Shown piece by piece: positions 17,003-25,487 of a DNA stretch of 64,000 nt. Position 1 is the first letter of the stretch. Each line of letters opens with the position of its first letter. The position numbers and the translations under genes were made by a program. This stretch comes from Bacteroidales bacterium UBA3743 (GTDB lineage Bacteria; Bacteroidota; Bacteroidia; Bacteroidales; Paludibacteraceae): positions 132,050 through 196,049 of the forward strand of contig DFGT01000015.1 in assembly GCA_002371265.1 (NCBI GenBank), in the 5' to 3' direction. The notes below the pieces were generated by a model that saw only the letters and a list, made by a program, of their open reading frames with translations, had not been told where the DNA came from and did no database searches.

Positions 17003-17743
17003 TTATTTCTTCAAGCTCTGGAAATACTCAATGTATTTGTCAGCGTCACGTGCCTCATTACTCTGTGGATAATCGTCTTTCAACTTCTCCATCAACTCAG
17101 CGGCCTTTGCATTATCTCCATTATTGAAATAAAGCATAGCAAGACGATAAGTATATAAAGGTGCAATCATATTATTCTTCGAATCAATCGCCTTCTTATA
17201 ATATGACTCTGCATCCTTAATACTGTTAGACTCAAAGTAACAATCTCCAATAGCACCGTAAATTGCAGGAGACACCAAATTGTCGTCAGCGGAGAATTTC
17301 TTCAAATACTTGATAGCGTCATCGTTCTTACCAAGATTCTTATAGCAGATACCTGCGTATGCGCATGCAAGATTTCCAGCAGGAGTGCTTGAATACTTGT
17401 CTGCAACCTCCTCAAATCCTATGAAATCGTCATTTCCACTCAATGCCAACTGGAATGAATCACGCTCAAACCATGACTGAGCCTTGTAAATCGCATCATT
17501 TGCCTCAGCCTTCTTTTCATTATGGCTCTTAAGGAACCAAATTAGGCCAAGCACAACAACTATAACAGCACCCAAAACGATCAGCAATGGTTTCTTGTTA
17601 TTCTCTATGAAGGCTTCTGAACTTGTCAATACGTTTTCAACCTTCTCCATTGACTCACTGAACTCAGCAGCCTGCTGTTGCTCCTGCTGCTCTCTCTCTT
17701 TTGCCTCCAGAGCCTGAGCTCTTTCCAATTCTTTATCTGACAT
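17003..17743 (-). CDS. Membrane-anchored tetratricopeptide-repeat protein
   Basis: 246 residues. An acidic, glutamine-rich cytoplasmic N-terminus (about 50 residues) is followed by one membrane helix (PLLIVLGAVIVVVLGLIWFLK) and then at least three TPR-type helix pairs, for example PAGNLACAYAGICYKNLGKNDDAIKYL, IYGAIGDCYFESNSIKDAESYYKKA and YTYRLAMLYFNNGDNAKAAEL. Similar in layout to YfgM-like proteins, which assist envelope protein handling; that role is inferred. It lies just upstream of ribH, an arrangement I recall from Bacteroides. It is divergent from pheT. Confidence 0.82.
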   Translation of the reverse strand: MSDKELERAQALEAKEREQQEQQQAAEFSESMEKVENVLTSSEAFIENNKKPLLIVLGAVIVVVLGLIWFLKSHNEKKAEANDAIYKAQSWFERDSFQLALSGNDDFIGFEEVADKYSSTPAGNLACAYAGICYKNLGKNDDAIKYLKKFSADDNLVSPAIYGAIGDCYFESNSIKDAESYYKKAIDSKNNMIAPLYTYRLAMLYFNNGDNAKAAELMEKLKDDYPQSNEARDADKYIEYFQSLKK

Positions 17744-17882
17744 TTTCGTTTTTAATTACTTCAAAATTCAAAAATCTCTGCGAAAGTATAAAAAATAAGA
17801 TACATTTCAAACTTATATCGGAAAAATAACCATAAAAATATGTTTTGACTCCTTTTATAGTGGATTAAAAGAAATTTATTTA

Positions 17883-17890
17883 TAATTTTG
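17883..17890 (+). promoter_or_regulatory. -7 box upstream of pheT
   Basis: TAATTTTG matches TAnnTTTG and lies 36 bases before the pheT ATG. No TTTG at the usual -33 spacing; an isolated TTTTG lies about 35 bases upstream. Confidence 0.4.
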
Positions 17891-17925
17891 TGCTAGTTTT
17901 TTGATAAAATGATAACATATTTAAT

Positions 17926-20382
17926 ATGAATATATCATACAATTGGCTCAAACGATACATTGATATCACTGAGTCGCCAGAAGAGATTGCTAAAATTCTT
18001 ACATCTATCGGCCTTGAAGTCGGCACACTAGAGTCGGCATCACCTGAACTATCAGAAGGTCTAAAAATCGGTGAAGTTGTTGAATGTGTTGCTCACGAAA
18101 ATTCAGACCACTTGCATGTGGCTAAGGTAAACGTTGGTGAGCCTGAGTTGCTGCAGATCGTTTGTGGAGCTCCTAACTGTCGTGCAGGATTAAAGACAAT
18201 CGTCGCTACTATCGGCACTGTGCTGCCTGACGGTGACAAAACATTCACTATCAAGAAGGGCAAACTTCGTGGCGTAGAAAGCCAAGGTATGCTATGCGCT
18301 GAAGACGAGATTGGTATCGGAGGAAGCCACGACGGCATCATTGAACTTCCAGCAGATGCGAAAGTCGGTATGCTTGCCAAAGATTACTATGGTGGACAGA
18401 GCGACACAATCATCGAGGTCGATATAACACCAAACCGTTCGGATGCAATTTCTCATTATGGTGTGGCTCGCGACTTGGCTGCATATTTTGCTTTCCATGG
18501 TCCAGCTCACAAACTAACTAAACCATCCACTGCAAACTTCAAGATTGACAATCACGACCGTGAAGTGAAGGTGACAGTGGAAAATTCTACGGCTTGTCCT
18601 CGCTATGCGGGAATCACTATCAATAATGTAACAGTCAAGGAATCTCCTGACTGGTTGAAGGAGTCGTTGTCGGCAATCGGACTACACCCTATTAATAATG
18701 TAGTTGACGTTACTAATTTCATTCTACATGGGGTTGGCCAGCCACTTCACTGCTTCGACGCTGACAAAATCGCTGGTGGCGCACTTTCTGTCAAGACTTT
18801 GCCTGAGGGAACAAAATTCACTACCCTAGATGGAGTTGAGCGTTCACTTAACGCAAACGACTTGATGATCTGCGACGCTAACGGCGGTTCTTGTATAGCT
18901 GGTGTGTTCGGCGGTTTGAATTCAGGTGTGACAGAGTCAACAAAATGCGTATTCTTGGAATGCGCGTATTTCAACCCTGTATACGTCAGAAAGACAGCCC
19001 GTCGCCACGGATTGAACACAGACGCGTCTTTCCGCTATGAGAGAGGTTGCGACCCTGCTTGCAACATCGAGGTCGTCAAATATGCGGCAATGCTGATCAA
19101 AGAGGTAGCTGGCGGTGAAATCTCATCTGAAATCACAGATATCTATCCAAATGAGATCAAGCCATTCATCGTGAACATGCATTACTCAAGAATCAATTCA
19201 TTGATTGGAAAGGAAATCGCAAAAGATGAAGTCCGCACTATCTTGGCTGGTCTTGAAATCTCAATATTAAATGAAAATGACGACGAGTTCACTGTATCAG
19301 TTCCAAATTACAGAGCTGACGTTCAGAGAGAGTGCGACGTGATTGAAGATATCCTACGTATTTATGGATACAACAACGTCACTCCAGACTTGTCTGTGAA
19401 ATCTTCATTGTCATTCTCTCCTAAAGTAAACAGCTACAAGCTTCAAAACTTGATTTCTGAGCAGCTTACAGGAATGGGATTCAACGAGATTCTTAACAAC
19501 TCGCTAACTAAGTCGGCCTACTACGACAACTGCGAGAAATTCAAGGGCGAAAACAGAATCATGCTGATGAACCCACTAAGCGCCGATTTGAACTGCATGC
19601 GTCAGACATTGCTATTCGGAGGTCTTGAGAACATCAGCTACAACATCAACCGTAAGAATCCTAACCTGGCATTCTACGAATTCGGTAACTGCTACTACTA
19701 CAACGGCAAAGCCGAGCAAACAGCAGAAAACCCATTGAAGCCATATTCAGAAGATTACCATTTGGGTATGTGGTTGACAGGTATGAAGAGTGAGCAAAAC
19801 TGGGCACAGGCACAGCAGAAAGCCTCATTCTACACACTTCGCGCATACGTCAACAATATCTTCAAACGACTTGGAATCAAGCAGGAGAAAACAAAAGTGG
19901 TTGAGTATTCAGACGATTTGTTGAGCTATGGTCTGCAAATCACCACGTCTAACGGAAAAGTTCTTGTGACACTTGGAATTGTGTCTAAAGATCTTTGCAA
20001 GAAGATGGATATCTCACAGGAGGTTGAGTATGCCGACGTCAACTGGACAGCATTGATGGGAGAGATGAAAAACCACAATGTGACTTACCACGATATTCCT
20101 AAATATCCAGAAGTAAAAAGAGACTTGGCTCTTCTAATCGACAAGAAGACAACATTCGCTGAAATCGAAAAGATTGCACGCGACACAGAGAAGAAGCTGC
20201 TTAAGGAAGTATACCTATTCGATGTGTACGAAGGCAAGACACTTGATTTCGGCAAGAAATCATACGCAGTGTCATTCATTCTTCAAGATGAAGAAAAGAC
20301 ATTGACAGATTCTCAGATCGACGGAATCATGAACAAGTTGATCAAGAATTTCGAGACAAAACTAGAAGCAAAAATTAGATAA
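17926..20382 (+). CDS. pheT: Phenylalanyl-tRNA synthetase beta subunit
   Basis: 818 residues, full length. Visible domains in order: N-terminal MNISYNWLKRYIDI, the EMAP/OB-fold tRNA-binding domain (KIGEVVECVAHENSDHLHVAKVN, residues about 45-155), the B3/B4 editing region (CPRYAGITINNVTVK to FECAYFNPVYVRKTARRHGL), the B5 region, the core catalytic-like domain (NSLTKSAYY, LFGGLENISYNINR) and the C-terminal ferredoxin-like anticodon-binding domain (YPEVKRDLALLIDKK). With PheS, encoded elsewhere, it charges tRNA-Phe. It is first in a three-gene plus-strand run with yebC (14-base gap) and pfp. Confidence 0.97.
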   Translation: MNISYNWLKRYIDITESPEEIAKILTSIGLEVGTLESASPELSEGLKIGEVVECVAHENSDHLHVAKVNVGEPELLQIVCGAPNCRAGLKTIVATIGTVLPDGDKTFTIKKGKLRGVESQGMLCAEDEIGIGGSHDGIIELPADAKVGMLAKDYYGGQSDTIIEVDITPNRSDAISHYGVARDLAAYFAFHGPAHKLTKPSTANFKIDNHDREVKVTVENSTACPRYAGITINNVTVKESPDWLKESLSAIGLHPINNVVDVTNFILHGVGQPLHCFDADKIAGGALSVKTLPEGTKFTTLDGVERSLNANDLMICDANGGSCIAGVFGGLNSGVTESTKCVFLECAYFNPVYVRKTARRHGLNTDASFRYERGCDPACNIEVVKYAAMLIKEVAGGEISSEITDIYPNEIKPFIVNMHYSRINSLIGKEIAKDEVRTILAGLEISILNENDDEFTVSVPNYRADVQRECDVIEDILRIYGYNNVTPDLSVKSSLSFSPKVNSYKLQNLISEQLTGMGFNEILNNSLTKSAYYDNCEKFKGENRIMLMNPLSADLNCMRQTLLFGGLENISYNINRKNPNLAFYEFGNCYYYNGKAEQTAENPLKPYSEDYHLGMWLTGMKSEQNWAQAQQKASFYTLRAYVNNIFKRLGIKQEKTKVVEYSDDLLSYGLQITTSNGKVLVTLGIVSKDLCKKMDISQEVEYADVNWTALMGEMKNHNVTYHDIPKYPEVKRDLALLIDKKTTFAEIEKIARDTEKKLLKEVYLFDVYEGKTLDFGKKSYAVSFILQDEEKTLTDSQIDGIMNKLIKNFETKLEAKIR

Positions 20383-20396
20383 ATAGAAATAACAAT

Positions 20397-21125
20397 ATGG
20401 GAAGAGCGTTTGAGTACCGCAAAGCCACAAAGCTTAAAAGATGGGGCCACATGGCCAAGACTTTTACAAAGATTGGTAAGGAAATCACAATTGCTGTAAA
20501 AGCAGGAGGTCCAGACCCTGACGGAAATCCACGTCTACGTGCATTGATCCAGACTGCAAAGTCGGAGAACATGCCAAAAGACAACATCGAAAGAGCAATC
20601 AAGAGAGCTACAGACAAAGATACTGCTGATTACAAGGAGGTTATCTATGAAGGATACGGACCTGCTGGTATCGCAATCTTCGTCACAACAGCTACAGACA
20701 ACACAACTCGTACAGTAGGTAACGTCCGCAACTACTTCAACCGTAACGGTGGACAGCTTGGCACACAGGGTAGCCTTTCATTCCTATTCGAGCACAAGTG
20801 TATGTTTACAGTTGCAGACAAGGAAGGTCTTGACATGGAGGAGTTCGAGCTTGAGTTGATCGACTACGACGTTGAGGAGGTTGAGCGTGACGAGGAAGAC
20901 AAGACAATCTTCATCTCTGCCCCATTCGAGAGCAACAGCAAGATCCAGGCTTACCTTGAGGAGAATGGTTTTGAAATCAAATCAGTAGAGTTTGAATACC
21001 AGCCAAACGACTACAAGGAGGTAACTGCAGAGCAGCGTGAGGCAGTACAGAAGATCCTTGACAAGCTTGAGGAGGACGATGACGTTCAGGCTGTATTCCA
21101 CAACATGAAAGAAGAGGAAGAATAA
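20397..21125 (+). CDS. yebC: YebC/PmpR-family protein
   Basis: 242 residues. Starts MGRAFEYRKATKLKRWGHMA, then FTKIGKEITIAVKAGGPDPDGNPRLR, NMPKDNIERAIKRA and YEGYGPAGIAIFVTTATDNTTRTV, all signatures of the family. Members are DNA-binding regulators or, as shown recently for some, factors that relieve ribosome stalling at proline runs. The acidic C-terminus ends FHNMKEEEE. Codon use resembles the highly expressed gene after it. Gap to pheT is 14 bases and to pfp 30. Confidence 0.95.
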   Translation: MGRAFEYRKATKLKRWGHMAKTFTKIGKEITIAVKAGGPDPDGNPRLRALIQTAKSENMPKDNIERAIKRATDKDTADYKEVIYEGYGPAGIAIFVTTATDNTTRTVGNVRNYFNRNGGQLGTQGSLSFLFEHKCMFTVADKEGLDMEEFELELIDYDVEEVERDEEDKTIFISAPFESNSKIQAYLEENGFEIKSVEFEYQPNDYKEVTAEQREAVQKILDKLEEDDDVQAVFHNMKEEEE

Positions 21126-21155
21126 GAAATAAATAACATTTAAATAAGAAAAACA

Positions 21156-22775
21156 ATGGCAAAAAGTGCATTGCAAATCGCAAGAGCTGCCTACCAGCCA
21201 AAGCTTCCAAAGGCTTTGAAGGGTAACGTAGCTATCAAGGAAGGAAAGGCTACTGAGTCTGTAGCAGATCAGGCTGAAATCAAGAAGCTATTCCCTAATA
21301 CTTATGGTATGCCTGTAGTTACATTCGAGGCTTCTAACTCACCACTTACTTTGAAGGATATGAACGTAGGTGTTATCCTTTCTGGTGGTCAGGCTCCTGG
21401 AGGTCACAACGTAATCTCAGGTTTGTTCGACGGACTTAAGTCTATGAACAAGAACGCTAAGCTTTACGGTTTCTTGGGTGGTCCTTCAGGTCTTGTAGAT
21501 CACAAGTACATCGAGCTAACAGCAGACATCATCGACGAGTACCGCAACACTGGTGGTTTCGACATCATCGGTTCTGGCCGTACAAAGCTTGAGGAGACAG
21601 AGCAGTTCGACAAGGGTATTGAGATTTGCAACAAGCTTGGCATCAAGGCTATCGTTATCATCGGTGGTGACGATTCTAACACTAACGCATGTGTACTTGC
21701 AGAGTACTACCTACAGAAGAATACAGGTATCCAGGTAATCGGTTGTCCTAAGACTATCGACGGTGACCTTAAGAACGATGAGATCGAGACTTCATTCGGT
21801 TTCGATACTGCATGTAAGGTTTACTCAGAGGTTATCGGTAACATCATGCGTGACGCTAACTCAGCAAAGAAGTACTGGCACTTCATCAAGTTGATGGGTC
21901 GTTCAGCATCTCATATCGCTCTTGAGTGTGGTCTTCAGACTCAGCCAAACATCTGTATCGTATCAGAGGAGGTAGAGGCTAAGAAGATGACTCTTGCTCA
22001 GATCGTCAACAATATCGCTGACACAGTGGCTGCACGTGCTGCTAAGGGTAACAACTTCGGTGTATGTTTGATCCCTGAAGGTCTTATCGAGTTCATCCCT
22101 GAGATGAAGGTTCTTATCAAGGAGTTGAACGACCTTCTAGCTGAGACTAACGGAGACGTTGCTGCTGCAGTTAAGAAGCTTTCTGCTAACTCAGCATCAG
22201 TATACGCATCTCTTCCAGACTTCGTACAGAAGCAGCTTACTCTAGAGCGTGACCCTCACGGAAACGTACAGGTATCTCTAATCGAGACAGAGAAGCTTCT
22301 TATCGAGATGGTTAAGACAGAGTTGGCTAAGAGAAAAGCAGCTGGCACTTACACAGGTAAGTTCTCTGGCCTAGGTCACTTCTTCGGATATGAGGGACGT
22401 TGCGCAGCTCCTTCTAACTTCGACGCTGACTACTGCTACTCACTTGGATTCAACGCAGCATGTTTGATGGCGGCTGGCAAGACTGGTTACATGTCTTTGA
22501 TCAAGAACACAACAGCTCCTGCTGACCAGTGGATTGCTGGTGGTGTGCCTGTAACAAAGATGATGAACATGGAGAAGCGTCACGGTGCTATGAAGCCAGT
22601 TATCCGCAAGGCTTTGGTTGAGCTAGACGGTGCTCCATTCAAGAAGCTTGCTGAAAACCGCGCTACATGGGCAATCGAGACTGCATTCGTATACCCTGGC
22701 CCAATCCAGTACTGGGGACCATCAGAGGTTTGCGATCAGCCAACTAAGACTCTTGCTCTTGAGCAGGCTAAATAA
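21156..22775 (+). CDS. pfp: PPi-dependent 6-phosphofructokinase
   Basis: 539 residues, the long form of the family. Catalyses reversible phosphorylation of fructose 6-phosphate with pyrophosphate. VILSGGQAPGGHNVISGLFDG is the diphosphate-binding loop; IIGGDDSNTNACVLAEYY has Asp after GGD where ATP-dependent enzymes have Gly, the classic mark of PPi specificity; PKTIDGDLKN and MGRSASHIALECGLQTQPNI are the substrate motifs. Codon use is strongly biased (lysines are mostly AAG), unlike neighbours, which fits very high expression in glycolysis. A strong terminator follows 30 bases after the stop. Confidence 0.96.
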   Translation: MAKSALQIARAAYQPKLPKALKGNVAIKEGKATESVADQAEIKKLFPNTYGMPVVTFEASNSPLTLKDMNVGVILSGGQAPGGHNVISGLFDGLKSMNKNAKLYGFLGGPSGLVDHKYIELTADIIDEYRNTGGFDIIGSGRTKLEETEQFDKGIEICNKLGIKAIVIIGGDDSNTNACVLAEYYLQKNTGIQVIGCPKTIDGDLKNDEIETSFGFDTACKVYSEVIGNIMRDANSAKKYWHFIKLMGRSASHIALECGLQTQPNICIVSEEVEAKKMTLAQIVNNIADTVAARAAKGNNFGVCLIPEGLIEFIPEMKVLIKELNDLLAETNGDVAAAVKKLSANSASVYASLPDFVQKQLTLERDPHGNVQVSLIETEKLLIEMVKTELAKRKAAGTYTGKFSGLGHFFGYEGRCAAPSNFDADYCYSLGFNAACLMAAGKTGYMSLIKNTTAPADQWIAGGVPVTKMMNMEKRHGAMKPVIRKALVELDGAPFKKLAENRATWAIETAFVYPGPIQYWGPSEVCDQPTKTLALEQAK

Positions 22776-22806
22776 TGCATAATTCTTAATGCATAAATCA
22801 TAATTG

Positions 22807-22837
22807 AGCACGGACCCAATAGTCCGTGCTTTTTTTG
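22807..22837 (+). terminator. Intrinsic terminator after pfp
   Basis: AGCACGGAC pairs perfectly with GTCCGTGCT around a six-base loop, followed by seven T. Confidence 0.9.
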
Positions 22838-22907
22838 TGTTTTTACAAAATTTCAAGGCTGTATCCTAGTTTATAACTGATTTTCAGTCTCTTTTCCTCA
22901 AAAATAT

Positions 22908-23130
22908 GAGGATTGTTAAGGGCGGAACGCCCTAACCCCTTTCCTTTGTGCGAGCCGAAGGCGAGCACACTGAATTTATAAAACCACAGAGACATAAAGT
23001 TCACAGAGAAAGACTACGCCTTTTTATGAGAAAAGAGGTAAGAATTCTAAAAAATGGATAATGTCTTTCTTTTATGAGCGCTCGTTTTTGCGAACATACA
23101 TATCACAATTCATTGAACTCACGTTAAAAT
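22908..23130 (+). repeat. MITE-like intergenic repeat copy
   Basis: Blocks in family order: GAGGATTGTTAAGGGCGG with its hairpin partner CGCCC, GTGCGAGCCGAAGGCGAGCA hairpin, CACAGAGACATAAAGTTCAC, AGAGAAAGACTACGCC, TTTTTATGAGAAAAGAGG, and a right end ATTGAACTCACGTTAAAAT. The left terminal repeat seen in other copies is missing here. Confidence 0.75.
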
Positions 23131-23215
23131 AAAAGAGTTGAAATATAAAGGACTAAAAAACGACCATTTCCATTTGTTCATACTTTACCAATATAACAAA
23201 TCAATCCTATAAAAA

Positions 23216-23246
23216 AACAAAAAGCCCATGACTTTATGTCATAGGC
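23216..23246 (-). terminator. Orphan minus-strand terminator
   Basis: On the minus strand GCCTATGAC pairs with GTCATGGGC (one G.U) around five bases and is followed by TTTTTGTTTTTTT. The pairing is complete only in the minus-strand orientation. No protein gene ends upstream of it. Confidence 0.65.
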
Positions 23247-23688
23247 GGATAGATCGAAGGTTTAGCTTTCAGAACGGAGGGCGACGGTAGGGTTAGTATT
23301 AGAACGGAGAATACAAATTCTCAACACACTATATTGTGTATAAAAATTTCTTTTTTCAAAAGGAATATAACTATCACGCCACTTTACGAAGATACATCAC
23401 AATATAATGAAATCTCCTCTTAATGACTAAATAATATTCGTTGGAATTTATTAGAACCGTAGCAAAAGAAATCAAACCCTACAAATCTTGCCCCCCATTA
23501 TACTTTTCTTGTCCTAATCGCCATAACGGCAATTCATAAAACGTATACATCCCTTTGTATGTTACAAAAATACCAATTCATCGGGAATATAAATACGTAT
23601 TGTCCAATAAAATTATTAAAAAATGTTAAAATCAGGTTTAGACTATGCAACAATATGCAATTTTTATGAAATTGAAGGGATATAGACA

Positions 23689-23726
23689 TAAAAAAACCGC
23701 AAAAAAATCCATTTTTTCCGCGGTTT
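23689..23726 (-). terminator. Terminator of DUF5723 gene
   Basis: On the minus strand an AAACCGC arm pairs with GCGGTTT; the inner GAAAAAATGGATTTTTT also pairs, and seven T follow. About 110 bases after the stop. Confidence 0.75.
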
Positions 23727-23833
23727 ATGACTCAAACACTCGTCGAATTTGTGACGAAACATCTCAATTTAACAAACTCGTTTTTCTCCTGTATGCACCC
23801 ATAGTTTGCAGAATTCAAAATGACTCCATTTTA

Positions 23834-25330
23834 TCATTCTTCATCATTCCTCTCTTCCTGCTGCTGTTGTTTACCTTTCGTCCATCCAAACAACAGATTC
23901 ATACCTGTTGAAACATGAGTGCCCATAGTGTGGACTGGCAAACCTCCTTTCCACTTCAAAGGCACCTGATCGACGGCCACAAAAAGATTTATAGGGCCAA
24001 GATTGAAATTTGCTCCTATCGCTATATTATGGGCGGCTCCTGTCACAAAATCATATCCTACTGACAAATCAACAAATCGATGTGGACGGAAATTGCCATA
24101 CAAAGAAAACTCTTCTCTAGTCCTATATCTGCCCATATACAATTTCGACAATAATCCTACACTGATCTTATCATCCAAAAATGAATATTCACCTCCGATA
24201 AATAGTTTTTTCGTCAAATTGGTACTGTATGAAATATTTTTTGACGTGTCAGCATAATAAAACTTGTTGAATTCCACTCTATTGAATTCGTCAAGCAAAA
24301 GATTTATCATATCAATCGGATCATCGTCTTCCTGCATATTCGCCGCTTCAAACTTAAATCCTGCATCGGCATCAAGCACAATCCTCTGTGCTGATTTCGA
24401 CCAGTTGATAAATCCCCAGTCGAGCAAACTTGCCGATAGTGTCAGACGATTGTCGAAAAGCTTATACGTTGCTCCCAAATCTACCGCAAATCCATGTCCT
24501 TGGGGTTTGAAGAAATCTTTTGGATCTATATCATACTCATAATCAACCACTTCTCCCTTTTCATTCTTTATTTCTTTCTGCGTAATGTCAAAATAGAGCT
24601 GGCCATTATCCATATTCTCAATCTTTAGCACAGGCCACGACACATACATGTCTCCCCTTCCCTTCAAAATCCACTCATTATAATCCATCTGAACCTTCAA
24701 ATTCGACAAATCCATGTGTGCGCTGACATGTCCCATAAGATATTTGAATTTTGCTCCGACGGTAAGTCTCTCATCCAATTTATCCGCAAATCCCAAAGCA
24801 AATTCCGAATAAAGATTGACATCCGTAGTGGTGCGGCTCAAATCAAAAGAGCCTGACAATTTTGTCAAATCCTCTGTATCAAACATGTATTTGATCCAAG
24901 GAGACGGTACTGAAGCCGAAATGTCTGTTTTCAACGACACTCCGAAATTGATGAAATGTATGTCTTTGATTGTGAATCCAAAATTCAAGATATTTAAAGA
25001 GGTGGACGCATTTGCCTTGACAGTGTTTCTTGCCTCTGAAAGCACACTGTTGATTTCTATGATAGGATCATTATCGAAGACGGAATAAATATCCCCATTC
25101 TTTATCTTACAGAAATCGCTGAGAACATAGGAATTGTTGCCCACATTCACATCAATATTTGATAATCCGGGCACCCCCACATACACCTTGTAGCCTTCTG
25201 GCATAAACGCAGGATTCAGATTATGACGAACTGGATTATGTTTGGCAAAATAAAGCACGGAAGCATCCTGAGCAAATGCAGCCAAAAGCGATGTCGCAAG
25301 AATTATTATAGAAAGTGAAAATCTTTTCAT
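23834..25330 (-). CDS. DUF5723-family outer-membrane protein
   Basis: 498 residues from MKRFSLSIIILATSLLAAFA (signal peptide; the open frame starts 12 codons earlier). The mature N-terminus LYFAKHNPVRHNLNPAFMPEGYKVYVGVP and the long series of amphipathic strands (LNILNFGFTIKDIHFINFGVSL, LTVGAKFKYLMGHVS, FFKPQGHGFAVDLGATYKLF, RLTLSASLLDWGFINWSKSA) are typical of DUF5723, FadL/PorV-like barrels of Bacteroidetes. Function unknown, possibly related to surface transport. The C-terminus is charged (KGKQQQQEERNDEE), unusual for a barrel end. Divergent from the DUF4832-type gene, with a shared promoter region. Confidence 0.8.
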   Translation of the reverse strand: MKRFSLSIIILATSLLAAFAQDASVLYFAKHNPVRHNLNPAFMPEGYKVYVGVPGLSNIDVNVGNNSYVLSDFCKIKNGDIYSVFDNDPIIEINSVLSEARNTVKANASTSLNILNFGFTIKDIHFINFGVSLKTDISASVPSPWIKYMFDTEDLTKLSGSFDLSRTTTDVNLYSEFALGFADKLDERLTVGAKFKYLMGHVSAHMDLSNLKVQMDYNEWILKGRGDMYVSWPVLKIENMDNGQLYFDITQKEIKNEKGEVVDYEYDIDPKDFFKPQGHGFAVDLGATYKLFDNRLTLSASLLDWGFINWSKSAQRIVLDADAGFKFEAANMQEDDDPIDMINLLLDEFNRVEFNKFYYADTSKNISYSTNLTKKLFIGGEYSFLDDKISVGLLSKLYMGRYRTREEFSLYGNFRPHRFVDLSVGYDFVTGAAHNIAIGANFNLGPINLFVAVDQVPLKWKGGLPVHTMGTHVSTGMNLLFGWTKGKQQQQEERNDEE

Positions 25331-25363
25331 ATCCTTTATTATGCTAAATACCCTAATACTCCA

Positions 25364-25371
25364 CAAAAATA
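25364..25371 (-). promoter_or_regulatory. -7 box upstream of DUF5723 gene
   Basis: Reads TATTTTTG on the minus strand, 34 bases before the ATG at 25330. No correctly spaced -33 box. Confidence 0.4.
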
Positions 25372-25459
25372 ATCAAAATTGTGAAATAAGAGATGTGTCA
25401 GGACAAATGATTTTTCAGCAAAATTTGCAGAATAGAGCTAAACATTATGCATTTTTTTA

Positions 25460-25467
25460 TATTTTTG
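25460..25467 (+). promoter_or_regulatory. -7 box upstream of DUF4832-type gene
   Basis: TATTTTTG, 21 bases before the ATG at 25488. This predicts a very short leader and supports 25488 rather than the upstream ATG as the start. Confidence 0.45.
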
Positions 25468-25487
25468 ATAACAAATCATTTACTGAT

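Larger units (their letters stand above)
22776..23833. other. 1-kb gap: terminators and intergenic repeat
   Basis: No protein gene supported. Holds the pfp terminator, a MITE-like repeat copy (22,908-23,130), a minus-strand terminator near 23,216-23,246 with no protein gene ahead of it, about 440 bases on that strand with a possible -7 box (TATTTTTG) near 23,560-23,580, and the terminator of the DUF5723 gene. See the candidate small RNA finding. Confidence 0.55.

Noticed and set aside
23645..23911. 88-codon plus-strand frame
   Set aside because: It runs through the DUF5723 terminator and into the end of that gene; the hydrophobic C-terminus is the reverse of its coding sequence.
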